Shown: in pieces, positions 16,663 through 25,199 of the stretch
How the letters are laid out: the number at the start of each line of letters is the position of its first letter
Position numbering within the stretch: the stretch's first letter is position 1
Assembly: GCF_021440195.1 (NCBI RefSeq)
Contig: NZ_JAJTSZ010000008.1
Location: 268,990 to 332,989 of the forward strand
DNA length: 64,000 nucleotides
Direction: 5' to 3'
Source: Dyadobacter sp. CY356
Lineage (GTDB): Bacteria; Bacteroidota; Bacteroidia; Cytophagales; Spirosomataceae
Notes under the pieces: model-generated
Database searches by the model: none
Told to the model about the DNA's origin: nothing
What the model saw: only the letters and a program-made list of their open reading frames with translations
Translations under genes and position numbers: made by a program

Positions 16663-18921
16663 TCAAAAAAATACGGTCCAGCTAAGTCTGGCGAAAAATG
16701 GAGTTCCGGGCGTAAAGTGAATTTCTTCAACAGGTGTCGTTTCATTTTTCAATCTGCTTTCGGTTGCAAATTGCGTTTCCTTCCATTTTGTGTTCAGAAT
16801 ATTCTGGATCGACAGTCCAAGATTGTATTTGTTTTTGGTATAATTCAACTGCAAATCACTTACAAAATATCCCTTCGCAACGATGGAATTATCCTCATTG
16901 GCTGGCCTGTTGGCCATGTAACGATATCTTAAAGAACCATTAATTCCGTTTTTCATTTGTAACGATAATCCTCCTGTGGAAGAAAAAAGAGGAGCGAGCG
17001 GCAAATAATTCATTCCTGCTGATTCACCAATCGCGCGCGGTTTTGCAGAGCTGACATCTAAATCGGCATAAAGAATATTGGTTAGCTGATATCTTACCGA
17101 TACATCAATTCCCTGTCTTTTCGATTTTCCACTTGGCTCGATAACACCAGCGTCGCCGACATAAACAAATTCTTGTTGCAGCCATAGATACCAGGCTGCG
17201 GCGTTGATCAGCATTTTCGGAAACGGCTTGAAAATCATACCCAGATCTGAGCCGTATGCAGCGGGTAAAATCTGCTTTCCTCCTTGCGGAACGACAACGC
17301 GTGTATCATTTGAATGAAATCCTTTTCCGGTATTGAGATATAGTTGTAAACGCGGATTGAAGGTATAATAAAAGTTTAACTTGGGAGAAACAATGGCGTC
17401 ACTGGCATGTTTTGTGTTGACGGGCTGTGCAAGTAAATCCTTATACTGATTGCGAAAATAATCAATTCTCACGCCAGCATTAATTGTGAATTGATCAGTG
17501 ACCTGAACCAATTCGTCTGCATAAAGCCCTGCGTTCAACTCATTTACATCACCTAGCTGATATCTTTCAAGTGTTATGGATCTGTCCTTTGTATGTGACA
17601 GTTCCGTTTTATTAGTCAGATCATGCCGGAACTGGGCGCCCAAAGTAGTCGTCCACCGCATTTTTCCCAGATAAGTTTCTTTTGAAATGCTGCCATTATA
17701 GCCATAGAGGTTTCTTTTTTCCTTTTGACGAATCTGATCACCATTGATAGAATCCTGCAAGAAAAATGTAAAATTGGAATACAGTTCGAAATTATAATTG
17801 CTGTAAAAAACCTGATTTTTGATGACAAAATTATTGGACGTAACCGTAACAAACTGAGCATTAAAATTGGTTCGGCTTGTTTCTCCGCCTTCCGAGGGAT
17901 CAATAGAGCCAAAAAAACTAATTTCACCTGATTCGTAAGCGCGGTCAGGAATTTGTCCGGAATGATTCCATTTGCTGTAAAAAGTTGATCCTGTTAAAGT
18001 CAGATTTGTATTTTTCGTAATATGTCCATGATATTTTCCGACGAGATTCAGACGGTTGAAATGCTGTGGATTATCAAAGTAGGAGTTTGAAAAAGAATAT
18101 TCAGAAGCGATATAGGCAGACTGGTTCTTATCTTTTCCCCTTTGACCCAATAGGTCGATACCAGCAACTGCACGGTATGAATCATATTGACCAGCTTCAA
18201 GTTTAACAAAGGAATGATCCAGAGCATCTTTTGTCCTGAAATCGACCCAACCTGCCGTTGTGAAATTTCCCTTCTCCGCATTGTATGGCCCTTTTTTAAA
18301 ATCGACTCCTTTTACCAGTTCGGGTATAACAAAATGCAGATCCGCATAACCTTGTCCATGCGCGTGAGAAACCATATTGACCGGCATTCCATCAACGGTC
18401 AGACGAATATCAGTGCCATGATCCAGGTCAAAACCACGCAGAAAAATTTGTTCAGCTTTTCCACCACCTGCATGTTGTCCAATAAAAAGTCCCGGCACCA
18501 TTCTTAAAATTTCCTGTGAATTATTTATCGGCCTGAGCTTGATATCCATGTTGCTGATCAACTGCTGATCATGGGCACGGGCAGAGGAGATTACGACTTC
18601 ACTTAATTCAATATTGCTGTTTGAAAGTGAAGTTGTGACAAATGAAGTCTGGTTGTCAACGACCGTTACCTCAATGATCTGCGATGTAAAACTAACATGG
18701 GAAAGTTCTATTTTATATTTAGATGCAACCAGATCTTCAAACCTGTATTGCCCTAACGCATTGGTTACTGTCGCTTTCCCCTGGTTGCTCAGCTGGACAT
18801 TTACTCCCTTTAATGGTGTGTTGCCTGCTTTGTCGTAAACTGTACCTGAAATGTTTCCCAGATGCGCGAATGCGGTAAGGCATGCCAGTAAAAAGAGTAA
18901 GGAAAGTAGATATTTTTTCAT
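16663..18921 (-). CDS. TonB-dependent outer-membrane receptor
   Basis: About 752 residues from ATG 18921, where MKKYLLSLLFLLACLTAFA is a clean signal peptide; an upstream in-frame start would add twelve residues before it. A CarboxypepD-like domain (ISGTVYDKAGNTPLKGVNVQL) comes first, then the plug (GFDLDHGTDIRLTVDGMPVN, followed by SHAHGQGYADLHF), then the beta barrel, ending in a terminal Phe (LSWTVFF). The histidine-rich SHAHGQGYADLH in the plug is distinctive and may contact the ligand or a metal. The gene is last of four on the minus strand, after two DUF4331 genes and a TPR lipoprotein, so the receptor probably serves that set. The ligand is unknown. Confidence 0.9.
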   Translation of the reverse strand: MKKYLLSLLFLLACLTAFAHLGNISGTVYDKAGNTPLKGVNVQLSNQGKATVTNALGQYRFEDLVASKYKIELSHVSFTSQIIEVTVVDNQTSFVTTSLSNSNIELSEVVISSARAHDQQLISNMDIKLRPINNSQEILRMVPGLFIGQHAGGGKAEQIFLRGFDLDHGTDIRLTVDGMPVNMVSHAHGQGYADLHFVIPELVKGVDFKKGPYNAEKGNFTTAGWVDFRTKDALDHSFVKLEAGQYDSYRAVAGIDLLGQRGKDKNQSAYIASEYSFSNSYFDNPQHFNRLNLVGKYHGHITKNTNLTLTGSTFYSKWNHSGQIPDRAYESGEISFFGSIDPSEGGETSRTNFNAQFVTVTSNNFVIKNQVFYSNYNFELYSNFTFFLQDSINGDQIRQKEKRNLYGYNGSISKETYLGKMRWTTTLGAQFRHDLTNKTELSHTKDRSITLERYQLGDVNELNAGLYADELVQVTDQFTINAGVRIDYFRNQYKDLLAQPVNTKHASDAIVSPKLNFYYTFNPRLQLYLNTGKGFHSNDTRVVVPQGGKQILPAAYGSDLGMIFKPFPKMLINAAAWYLWLQQEFVYVGDAGVIEPSGKSKRQGIDVSVRYQLTNILYADLDVSSAKPRAIGESAGMNYLPLAPLFSSTGGLSLQMKNGINGSLRYRYMANRPANEDNSIVAKGYFVSDLQLNYTKNKYNLGLSIQNILNTKWKETQFATESRLKNETTPVEEIHFTPGTPFFARLSWTVFF

Positions 18922-18975
18922 AAATTTTGAGTCAGCGCATTTCCTGGTGAGCGGCAAAGATTCTTTAATACAGCC

Positions 18976-20265
18976 TTAGAAAACAAATTTTGGATTGACT
19001 TTCTTTGCCTGAGCAATCAATTTGTTCCCTGATTCCTTATTGCCCATCGCCAATTCTATGTTGCTTGCGATCTGCAGTATTTCAGGATCTTTGCTACCAG
19101 TACTCAATGCAATATCAATGTGTTGCTTCGCTTTATTTGTATTTTTATCGAGGAAATAAACCTGGGCCAGGGCATGGTTAACATCAATATTCTGAGGTCG
19201 TCTTGAATATTCTTTTAATCCATAAACCAGAGCGGAATCAAGCTGGGCAGTTTTTGTATATAATTTACAAAGTTCAAGATCAACGGCGTGGCCTGAACGG
19301 GCATCTTCATCCAGCATTTTCACAACATCAGCATACTTTTGCTTTGCTTTATCAGCATTTCCCTGAAGAGCATAGATATCAGCCATTTCCTCATGGAAGG
19401 AAAATTCAGGCATTATTTTAGCAGCTTTTTCAAGTTCTGTCAGTGCTTTATCATATTCTTTTCTTGCTTTAAAAATCTGGGCTTGTCCGCGTAATGCAAA
19501 TGCATAACTAGGGCGCATAGCCAGAATTTGCTGGTACTGAATTTCGGCTTCTTTCAGTTGGCCGGTTGTTTCATATAAATGTCCGAGCGTATTTTTACTC
19601 CAGCATTGTGGCTCAGATCCGGGTAAGCCTGCTTGAACAGCCAGTTTCATCGCAGCGATAGAGCCAGGATAATTGCCATAAATTTCACGCAGGTAAGAAG
19701 CACGGGAGTATGATTCCAGAGAAGGTTTGAGCTCCTGCATTTTATCAGACATGGTCACAGCTTCTTTATAATTTCCAAGTTCCACATTCGCATCAACCAA
19801 AACTCCATATACATATGCATTGCTGGGATTAATCTGACGTGCTTTTTCAGCAAGATCTCTTGCTTCGGAAAATTGATGCTGCGACATTTTAACGGAAGAT
19901 TTGAAGGTAAGCGCTTCAAAGTTTTTGGGATCCATGGAAAGCACACCATCCAATATTTTTAAGACAGCCGGATAATAGTATGGGTGTTCACCGGTAATCC
20001 TGGCTTCTGAAAGATATATAACCACAACCTGTAAACGTGATTTAATATCACCTGGGTTTTCCTTTATTTTCTTTTTAAGTTCATCTACTTTTTCTTTCGT
20101 TTTAGGCCATTCCGCAGCGTTGGATAATTCTCCATGACGTTCGAACAATGGCGGAATTTCCATGCTCACCTGATTATTTTCAGTGCTTTCAGTTTTCTTT
20201 TTTTCTGTGCAGCTAAACTGAGCCAATAGCAGTACGGGCAGAATTAATGCAAATAGAGATTTCAT
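18976..20265 (-). CDS. TPR-repeat lipoprotein
   Basis: 429 residues. The N-terminus MKSLFALILPVLLLAQFSC ends in a lipobox (acylated Cys at residue 19). The rest is built from tetratricopeptide repeats, for example FEALTFKSSVKMSQHQFSEA, AEIQYQQILAMRPSYAFALR and ALTELEKAAKIMPEFSF, about eight in all, giving a superhelical protein-binding scaffold. It probably sits in the outer membrane facing the periplasm. It lies between the DUF4331 genes (115 bp upstream) and the TonB receptor (54 bp downstream) and is presumably an accessory of the same system. Confidence 0.88.
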   Translation of the reverse strand: MKSLFALILPVLLLAQFSCTEKKKTESTENNQVSMEIPPLFERHGELSNAAEWPKTKEKVDELKKKIKENPGDIKSRLQVVVIYLSEARITGEHPYYYPAVLKILDGVLSMDPKNFEALTFKSSVKMSQHQFSEARDLAEKARQINPSNAYVYGVLVDANVELGNYKEAVTMSDKMQELKPSLESYSRASYLREIYGNYPGSIAAMKLAVQAGLPGSEPQCWSKNTLGHLYETTGQLKEAEIQYQQILAMRPSYAFALRGQAQIFKARKEYDKALTELEKAAKIMPEFSFHEEMADIYALQGNADKAKQKYADVVKMLDEDARSGHAVDLELCKLYTKTAQLDSALVYGLKEYSRRPQNIDVNHALAQVYFLDKNTNKAKQHIDIALSTGSKDPEILQIASNIELAMGNKESGNKLIAQAKKVNPKFVF

Positions 20266-20314
20266 GATCTTTAAATTTTGTGTTTGGTGAAGGATTTTTA
20301 AAGGTTTTTGTAAG

Positions 20315-20361
20315 AAGGCCGGGAATTACAGGATTATTTTTTTATTCCAATTCCCGGCCTT
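20315..20361 (-). terminator. Intercistronic hairpin after the second DUF4331 gene
   Basis: AAGGCCGGGAATT (20315-20327) and AATTCCCGGCCTT (20349-20361) are perfect 13-bp inverted repeats with a 21-base AT-rich loop. The downstream T tract is weak on the minus strand, so it may be a partial terminator or an RNA-stability hairpin that sets different expression of the TPR/TonB-receptor part. Confidence 0.6.
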
Positions 20362-20380
20362 TCTAACGTATTACAGTTTT

Positions 20381-22678
20381 CTACCTGCGTAAAATTTTGA
20401 TCGTGTATTTATCATCTGGTGTCGAAACACGCAAGAAATAAACACCTGGCTGGTTACCAAGTTTTACAGCACGGCGTTCTGTTAAATTGGCACTGCCAAT
20501 AACCTGCTGACCAACAATCACACCTGAATTATTGGCAAGATCCAGTTGAACTCTTTTACCAAGCGCACCTTTCACTTCAATAATTACTTCTTCGTTGGTA
20601 GTAGGATTGCCCATAATTACTGCGGATAATGGAACAACCTTTTCACCGTTTTCAGGAACACCCATACGTGCCGCTTTACACGGTGCACGGAATTCGAATT
20701 CAAGGGATACTTCCGATGCCGGTTCGTTTACGTAACGAGCCTTTGCGTAGAGTTGGCTTCTGCTGTTTGCATCTTTGAAAAGTTCAGATTCGATCATTCT
20801 GTCTACAGAAGTTCCCCATCCGCCATTCACAACACCAGCAGCAGAATACTCAACAGTTTTTGTTTTGTCTCCACCTGTACGACCGAAAGTAAAAGCTCCT
20901 GTTGTACAGTTCAGATTAGAAATCGTTACTGCCAGCGCTTCCGGCATTTCAGCATCCTGTCCTTCGTAGCTGTTGCCACGGAAACCTGGCCATGGATTTT
21001 GCAGATAAGGGAAAGTTTTTTTCAACGTAGTGTCATTTTTGGTAACACCGGCATTGAAACCCAATACACCTGCAAGGTTTGGAGTTACAGGACTTGCAGT
21101 TACATTTGGTACATAATCATCATACCAAAGTCCGATTGCCGCCAGAACAACACCGCCCACTGCCTGTAATTCAATGGTTGTAACATCATCTTCCAAACGA
21201 CGACCATTTGGGAATCCATCCATGTTTGGAATAAATTGAAGATCAGTCGTCTTGTTATAAGTCGCATCTGTCAACCCAAGTGCAGCAGCCTGAACAAGTC
21301 CCAATGAACTGAATTTAGGATCGTCGCGTGGTGTTGCGGGAACAGCCATATTCAGACGAAGCCAGTCACCCAAAGTAGGCAGGAAGTTGTTAATAAACGG
21401 TTTTCCGGGAGCCAGCGGATTTCCGTTTTTACCGGTTGCCAATTGATACGGAGGCAAATTAGGAACTCCTGTATAGAAAATCGGCAGGATATCCACAGCA
21501 CGCGGACTTGTGGCATCCGGAAGTAATACACTTCCAAAAGCAGCTTCTGACAACGCAGTACCGTCCAGTGCAGCAGTTCCTTTTAAACCAAACAAACCAG
21601 CCTTTCCGTTACGGAAGTCAAATGCACCAAGAGATTTGGTCTGGATACGCAAAGGAGCAAGGCCCGGTACAGCAGTACCAAAGGCAGAGTCATCCATGTA
21701 CAGGGCCAATTCAGGGTTGGTGAAATATTTGGCAAACTGCAAATCGTTGTCTGGCGTAGTTGCGTTCCATCTGTCTTTCATGCCAACAGGAATGACTGCT
21801 TCGTTAGTCAGCGGCATACCAAGGCGGGATACCTGCACCCAACTGCCATCATAACCTACGTCACTTCCACCATAAAGTGTTGTGATTTTTTTACGGCTTG
21901 ATGACGCGTAAACACCGATCACATAATCAGGATCAAGAATATTGGAAGCCATAGCGACAGCCTTATGGCTTTTTTGAAGCGTTGCGACCGGAACTTCAAT
22001 CACAATGGAGTGACAATTAAATTTCGCCACTGCATCTCTGCCACTTCCTGCACGAATATTTCCAAGGTCAAAAATTCCACCCAGGTCCACAAAAAACGGA
22101 TCATCCACAGGTCCACAGAATATTTTTTCTCCTGTGCTTGCCGTCATGATGGATTTTTTGACCAAAGCATCATAACCCATTCCAAGTCCAACCGTTTTGT
22201 TATCAATCGAGCGTGGGCCGATATGTGGAGGTGGAACTGTGCCTTCTGAAATAATTGTTTCAAAAGATTTACCGCCATCTGTACTGCGTTCGCAGATATA
22301 CGTAGTTTTCAGGTTTTCTTTTCCAAGACGGATCAGGAAGAAAGTTGTAGGATCTTCATTCTTTTTTGAAAACGTGAAGCGGTATACGATATCCGCACCA
22401 GGTGTCGAAGCGTTGTTGTCAACATGCACTTCGTAGCGGATATTTTCCCCGAATGAATACCAGTTGGGGCCGCCTGCGGGATGTTCAAACGGAATATAGT
22501 TGGCTACGAGCACTATGTTTTCTTTGTCAACCGGGCTTTTGAAAGCATACACGTCCGTGTTATCAGCCAGCGGATCGTTTGATATTAACGGTGCTTCACG
22601 ATGTGAGGAAGCTTCCGATTGGTAGGGCAGGAGACACAAGGCCGCCATAAACCCGATCAGATATAAAATATTTTTCAT
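20381..22678 (-). CDS. DUF4331 protein with T9SS C-terminal sorting domain
   Basis: 765 residues with a signal peptide (MKNILYLIGFMAALCLLPYQ). Residues from about 25 carry the DUF4331 hallmark SHREAPLISNDPLADNTDVY, then ENIRYEVHVDNN, GPVDDPFFVDLGGIFDLGNI and FLPTLGDWLRLNMAVPATPR. The last 90 residues (after NGEKVVPLSAVIMGNPTTNE) form a type A T9SS sorting domain ending in VYFLRVSTPDDKYTIKILRR, so the protein should be secreted to the surface by the type IX system. DUF4331 has no established function. The first 560 residues are paralogous to the preceding gene, from which it is 27 bp away. Confidence 0.88.
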   Translation of the reverse strand: MKNILYLIGFMAALCLLPYQSEASSHREAPLISNDPLADNTDVYAFKSPVDKENIVLVANYIPFEHPAGGPNWYSFGENIRYEVHVDNNASTPGADIVYRFTFSKKNEDPTTFFLIRLGKENLKTTYICERSTDGGKSFETIISEGTVPPPHIGPRSIDNKTVGLGMGYDALVKKSIMTASTGEKIFCGPVDDPFFVDLGGIFDLGNIRAGSGRDAVAKFNCHSIVIEVPVATLQKSHKAVAMASNILDPDYVIGVYASSSRKKITTLYGGSDVGYDGSWVQVSRLGMPLTNEAVIPVGMKDRWNATTPDNDLQFAKYFTNPELALYMDDSAFGTAVPGLAPLRIQTKSLGAFDFRNGKAGLFGLKGTAALDGTALSEAAFGSVLLPDATSPRAVDILPIFYTGVPNLPPYQLATGKNGNPLAPGKPFINNFLPTLGDWLRLNMAVPATPRDDPKFSSLGLVQAAALGLTDATYNKTTDLQFIPNMDGFPNGRRLEDDVTTIELQAVGGVVLAAIGLWYDDYVPNVTASPVTPNLAGVLGFNAGVTKNDTTLKKTFPYLQNPWPGFRGNSYEGQDAEMPEALAVTISNLNCTTGAFTFGRTGGDKTKTVEYSAAGVVNGGWGTSVDRMIESELFKDANSRSQLYAKARYVNEPASEVSLEFEFRAPCKAARMGVPENGEKVVPLSAVIMGNPTTNEEVIIEVKGALGKRVQLDLANNSGVIVGQQVIGSANLTERRAVKLGNQPGVYFLRVSTPDDKYTIKILRR

Positions 22679-22705
22679 TTGAATCTTTTTTAGATTGTTG
22701 ATGGA

Positions 22706-24457
22706 TCAGAATCTGGCTTTTTCCGGATAGTCAAACCCTCTCCACGGATTTTGTACGTAAGGGAATTTGCTTTTCAACTCAGTATCATTTTTTGTAGGAC
22801 CTGAATTAAAACCAAGAACACTTAAAAGAGCAGGGGATACCGGTGCTTCCTTTGTAGCATCATCATAAAATAGACCGACTGCTGCAAGTACAACACCTGA
22901 AACTGCCTGCAATTCGATTGTTGTTACATCGTCTTCCAATCGGCGACCGTTCGGAAAGCCATCCATATTAGGGATAAACTGCAATGCAGTTGAACCATTG
23001 AATTCCGGATCCGTAATACCAAGAACTGCTGCTTTTATCAAACCTAATGAGCTGAATCTTGGGTCGTTACGCGGGGTTGCAGGTACTGCCATATTCAACC
23101 TCAACATATCTCCCAAAGTCGGCAGAAAGTTATGGATGAAGGGTTTCCCTTTGGCCAGTGGATTGTTATTTTTTCCTGTTGCCAATTGGTAAGGCGAAAG
23201 ATTCGGAACACCTGTATAAAAAATTGGCAGAAGATCCACAGCGCGCGGACTTGCATTATCCGGCAATAAAATGCCTCCAAATGCAGCTTCTGCAAGTGCA
23301 GTACCGTCCAGTGCAGGATTTCCTTTTAAGCCATATAATCCTGATTTTCCATTTCGGAAATCATAAGATCCAAGTGATTTTGTCTGGATTCGAAGTGCAT
23401 TCAGGGAAGGAACTGCGGTGCCAAACTGAGAATCATCCATATATAATGCCAGTTCCGGGTTGGTGAAATACTTGGCAAATTGCAGATCATTTCCTGCGTA
23501 TGGCGTTTCTGAATTCCATTTGTCCTTCATTCCAATAGGAATAATCGCCTCGTTTGTCAAAGGCATTCCAAGTCTTGAAACCTGAACAAACTTTCCATCA
23601 TATCCAACGTCGCCGCCGCCATACAATGTTTTGATCATTTTGCGGCTGGCTGATGCCCATACGCCGATTACAAAATCAGGATCTAGGATATTTGCCGCCT
23701 GTGAAATTCCTTTACCATCTTTTTGAAGAAGATTTACCGGAACTTTGATCGCTATGGTATGTACGTTGAAGCGGTTTAAAGCATCTTTTGGAGCGTTGGT
23801 TGTATTGCCCTCAGGACGGAAGTTTCCGACATCAAATGCACCTGCCAGATCAACAAAAAAAGGATCGTCTACGGGGCCGCAGAATATTTTTTCTCCGCTG
23901 TTGGCCGTTGCAATGGCACTTTCAACAAGCGAATTATAATCTGTTTCCAGTCCTACCGTTTTCCCTTCTATTGAAAGGGGGCCGATATTGGCCGGTGGTA
24001 CAATTCCACCCATAACGATGGTTGTAAACGATTGTCCGCCATCCATGCTTTTTTCACACATGTATGTTGTCTTCAGATTTTGTTTTCCAAGACGGATGTT
24101 GAAAAAAGTGGTAGGATCTTCGTTCGTGCTTGAAAAAGTGAATCGATAAGTAATGTCGTCGCCGGCAGATGAAGTTTTGTTTTTGATGTGAATTTCATAA
24201 CGAACGTTTGTGCCAAAGTTGTAGTAATTCGGCCCGCCTTCGGGAGATTCGAAGGGAATGTAATTCGCAATGATCGTGATACTGTTGGGGTCGTCGGGAC
24301 TTTTAAATGCGTAAACGTCGGTATTGTCTGCCAGCGGGTCGTTAGAAATTAACGGGGCTTCCCTGTGACTTGATGCGAAACTGCTGACCGATAGCAGTAG
24401 TGCCGCGCAACTTAGGAATCCAATCCTGAGCTGCCGATGCAACGAAGAAACATGCAT
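22706..24457 (-). CDS. DUF4331 protein, paralogue without sorting domain
   Basis: 583 residues with an N-terminal signal sequence (LRIGFLSCAALLLSVSSFAS) and the same SHREAPLISNDPLADNTDVY block as its neighbour. The two match along nearly their whole shared length (for example GPVDDPFFVDLAGAFDVGNF and FLPTLGDMLRLNMAVPATPR), but this copy stops just after FPYVQNPWRGF, where the other continues into an extra domain and the T9SS signal. It should therefore stay in the periplasm or leave by another route. It is the first gene of the four-gene run and lies next to a 590-bp regulatory region. Confidence 0.86.
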   Translation of the reverse strand: MHVSSLHRQLRIGFLSCAALLLSVSSFASSHREAPLISNDPLADNTDVYAFKSPDDPNSITIIANYIPFESPEGGPNYYNFGTNVRYEIHIKNKTSSAGDDITYRFTFSSTNEDPTTFFNIRLGKQNLKTTYMCEKSMDGGQSFTTIVMGGIVPPANIGPLSIEGKTVGLETDYNSLVESAIATANSGEKIFCGPVDDPFFVDLAGAFDVGNFRPEGNTTNAPKDALNRFNVHTIAIKVPVNLLQKDGKGISQAANILDPDFVIGVWASASRKMIKTLYGGGDVGYDGKFVQVSRLGMPLTNEAIIPIGMKDKWNSETPYAGNDLQFAKYFTNPELALYMDDSQFGTAVPSLNALRIQTKSLGSYDFRNGKSGLYGLKGNPALDGTALAEAAFGGILLPDNASPRAVDLLPIFYTGVPNLSPYQLATGKNNNPLAKGKPFIHNFLPTLGDMLRLNMAVPATPRNDPRFSSLGLIKAAVLGITDPEFNGSTALQFIPNMDGFPNGRRLEDDVTTIELQAVSGVVLAAVGLFYDDATKEAPVSPALLSVLGFNSGPTKNDTELKSKFPYVQNPWRGFDYPEKARF

Positions 24458-25007
24458 AAAGTAGAATTTTTAGATATGAAAAATTGATTTAAATGAACAA
24501 ATAAGACAACTTCAAAAAGCAAAAGGGCTTCATATCTCACATGATACAAGCGACACGTCGGAAACTATGGATCCGTCTGATCCCGTAAAAAAAGTAATTA
24601 ACTAATTTGTCCTGATATACGAGAAAGATACATTTTTGGATGTAATTTGTGATGGAATTTATTTAACTTTTTTGTGAAAATGCATCAGAGATATGCTGAG
24701 GGGCATTTGACTAATGTTAAGTTTTCATAATAAAGATCATCATCACAACTGTTGGTTGTAGATCATAAAGTTTTGTCATTTTGTAACTCGTTGGCTATTA
24801 TCTTTAAAAAATCAGTTTCTATCCAAATTATATTTGGAAACATCAATTTTACTTGTTTTGGAAATGGTAACAGATTTTCAAAAAAACAAGTGAATCATAT
24901 AAAATAAATGTCCTCAACATGCCTGGCGATTTTTTAGAAGTAATCGGGGACAATGATCACTATTTTTGATTTAAATAGATCAATATTGATTATTTTTGAT
25001 CATTTAA
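24458..25007. other. Long AT-rich intergenic region between the DUF4331 set and the trp leader
   Basis: No gene is visible in this 550-bp stretch. It must hold the promoter of the DUF4331 run (minus) and any upstream control of trpBA (plus). An inverted repeat ACTTGTTTT/AAAACAAGT lies at 24851-24859 and 24883-24891, with a second internal pair GAAA/TTTC. A further repeat pair, AATGATCA/TGATCATT, is listed separately. Confidence 0.4.
24952..25004. promoter_or_regulatory. Inverted repeat just upstream of the trp promoter
   Basis: AATGATCA (24952-24959) and TGATCATT (24997-25004) are perfect 8-bp inverted arms separated by 37 bases that contain further TTGAT/ATCAA elements (ATTTTTGAT twice, ATAGATCAATATTGAT). 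The right arm ends 3 bases before the TTTG promoter element, a natural place for a repressor or activator. No protein is assigned. Confidence 0.4.
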
Positions 25008-25040
25008 TTTGTTTTATAAACACCTTTCGTTTTATATTTG
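25008..25040 (+). promoter_or_regulatory. Bacteroidota-type promoter of the trp leader/trpBA transcript
   Basis: TTTG (25008-25011) and TATATTTG (25033-25040, a perfect TAnnTTTG) are 21 bp apart. The TAnnTTTG box is normally centred at -7, so transcription should begin at about 25044-25045, exactly at the leader-peptide ATG. Confidence 0.75.
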
Positions 25041-25044
25041 CAGC

Positions 25045-25128
25045 ATGAAAAATCAATCTGCTCTTTCATTAAAATTCTGGTGGCGCAATACCCAACTTCG
25101 GTATTGTGAACGCTGGCTTGCTCGTTAG
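25045..25128 (+). CDS. trpL: trp operon leader peptide
   Basis: A 27-codon frame with adjacent Trp codons (TGG TGG at 25078-25083, residues 12-13) and a third Trp at residue 24; residues 10-17 read KFWWRNTQ. Three Trp in 27 residues, placed upstream of trpB and followed by a terminator hairpin, is the hallmark of a ribosome-stalling leader peptide that senses charged tRNA-Trp. No Shine-Dalgarno is possible if transcription starts at the ATG as the promoter predicts, so translation is probably leaderless. The assignment rests on sequence and context only. Confidence 0.85.
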   Translation: MKNQSALSLKFWWRNTQLRYCERWLAR

Positions 25129-25153
25129 AAAATTCTTATGATATTATAAACGC

Positions 25154-25185
25154 GACTCTCTGTTCACAGGGAGTCTTTTTTGTTT
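25154..25185 (+). terminator. Attenuator terminator of the trp leader
   Basis: GACTCTCTG (25154-25162) pairs with CAGGGAGTC (25167-25175) over 9 bp (one G-T pair) around the tetraloop TTCA and is followed by TTTTTTGTTTT. It lies 25 bp downstream of the leader-peptide stop and 25 bp upstream of trpB. Confidence 0.9.
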
Positions 25186-25199
25186 TAACCAATAATTTT

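Larger units (their letters stand above)
25045..25185 (+). promoter_or_regulatory. trp transcription attenuator (leader RNA)
   Basis: Three RNA pairings can be drawn. Early hairpin: CAATACC (25086-25092) with GGTATTG (25100-25106), reinforced by GCG/CGC at 25083-25085 and 25111-25113, beginning right after the Trp-Trp codons. Terminator: 25154-25162 with 25167-25175. Alternative antiterminator: TGTGAAC (25105-25111) with GTTCACA (25162-25168), which uses the loop and 3' arm of the terminator. A ribosome stalled at the Trp codons would cover the left arm of the early hairpin, free 25105-25111 and block termination; with enough Trp the terminator forms. This is classical attenuation logic. Confidence 0.82.
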
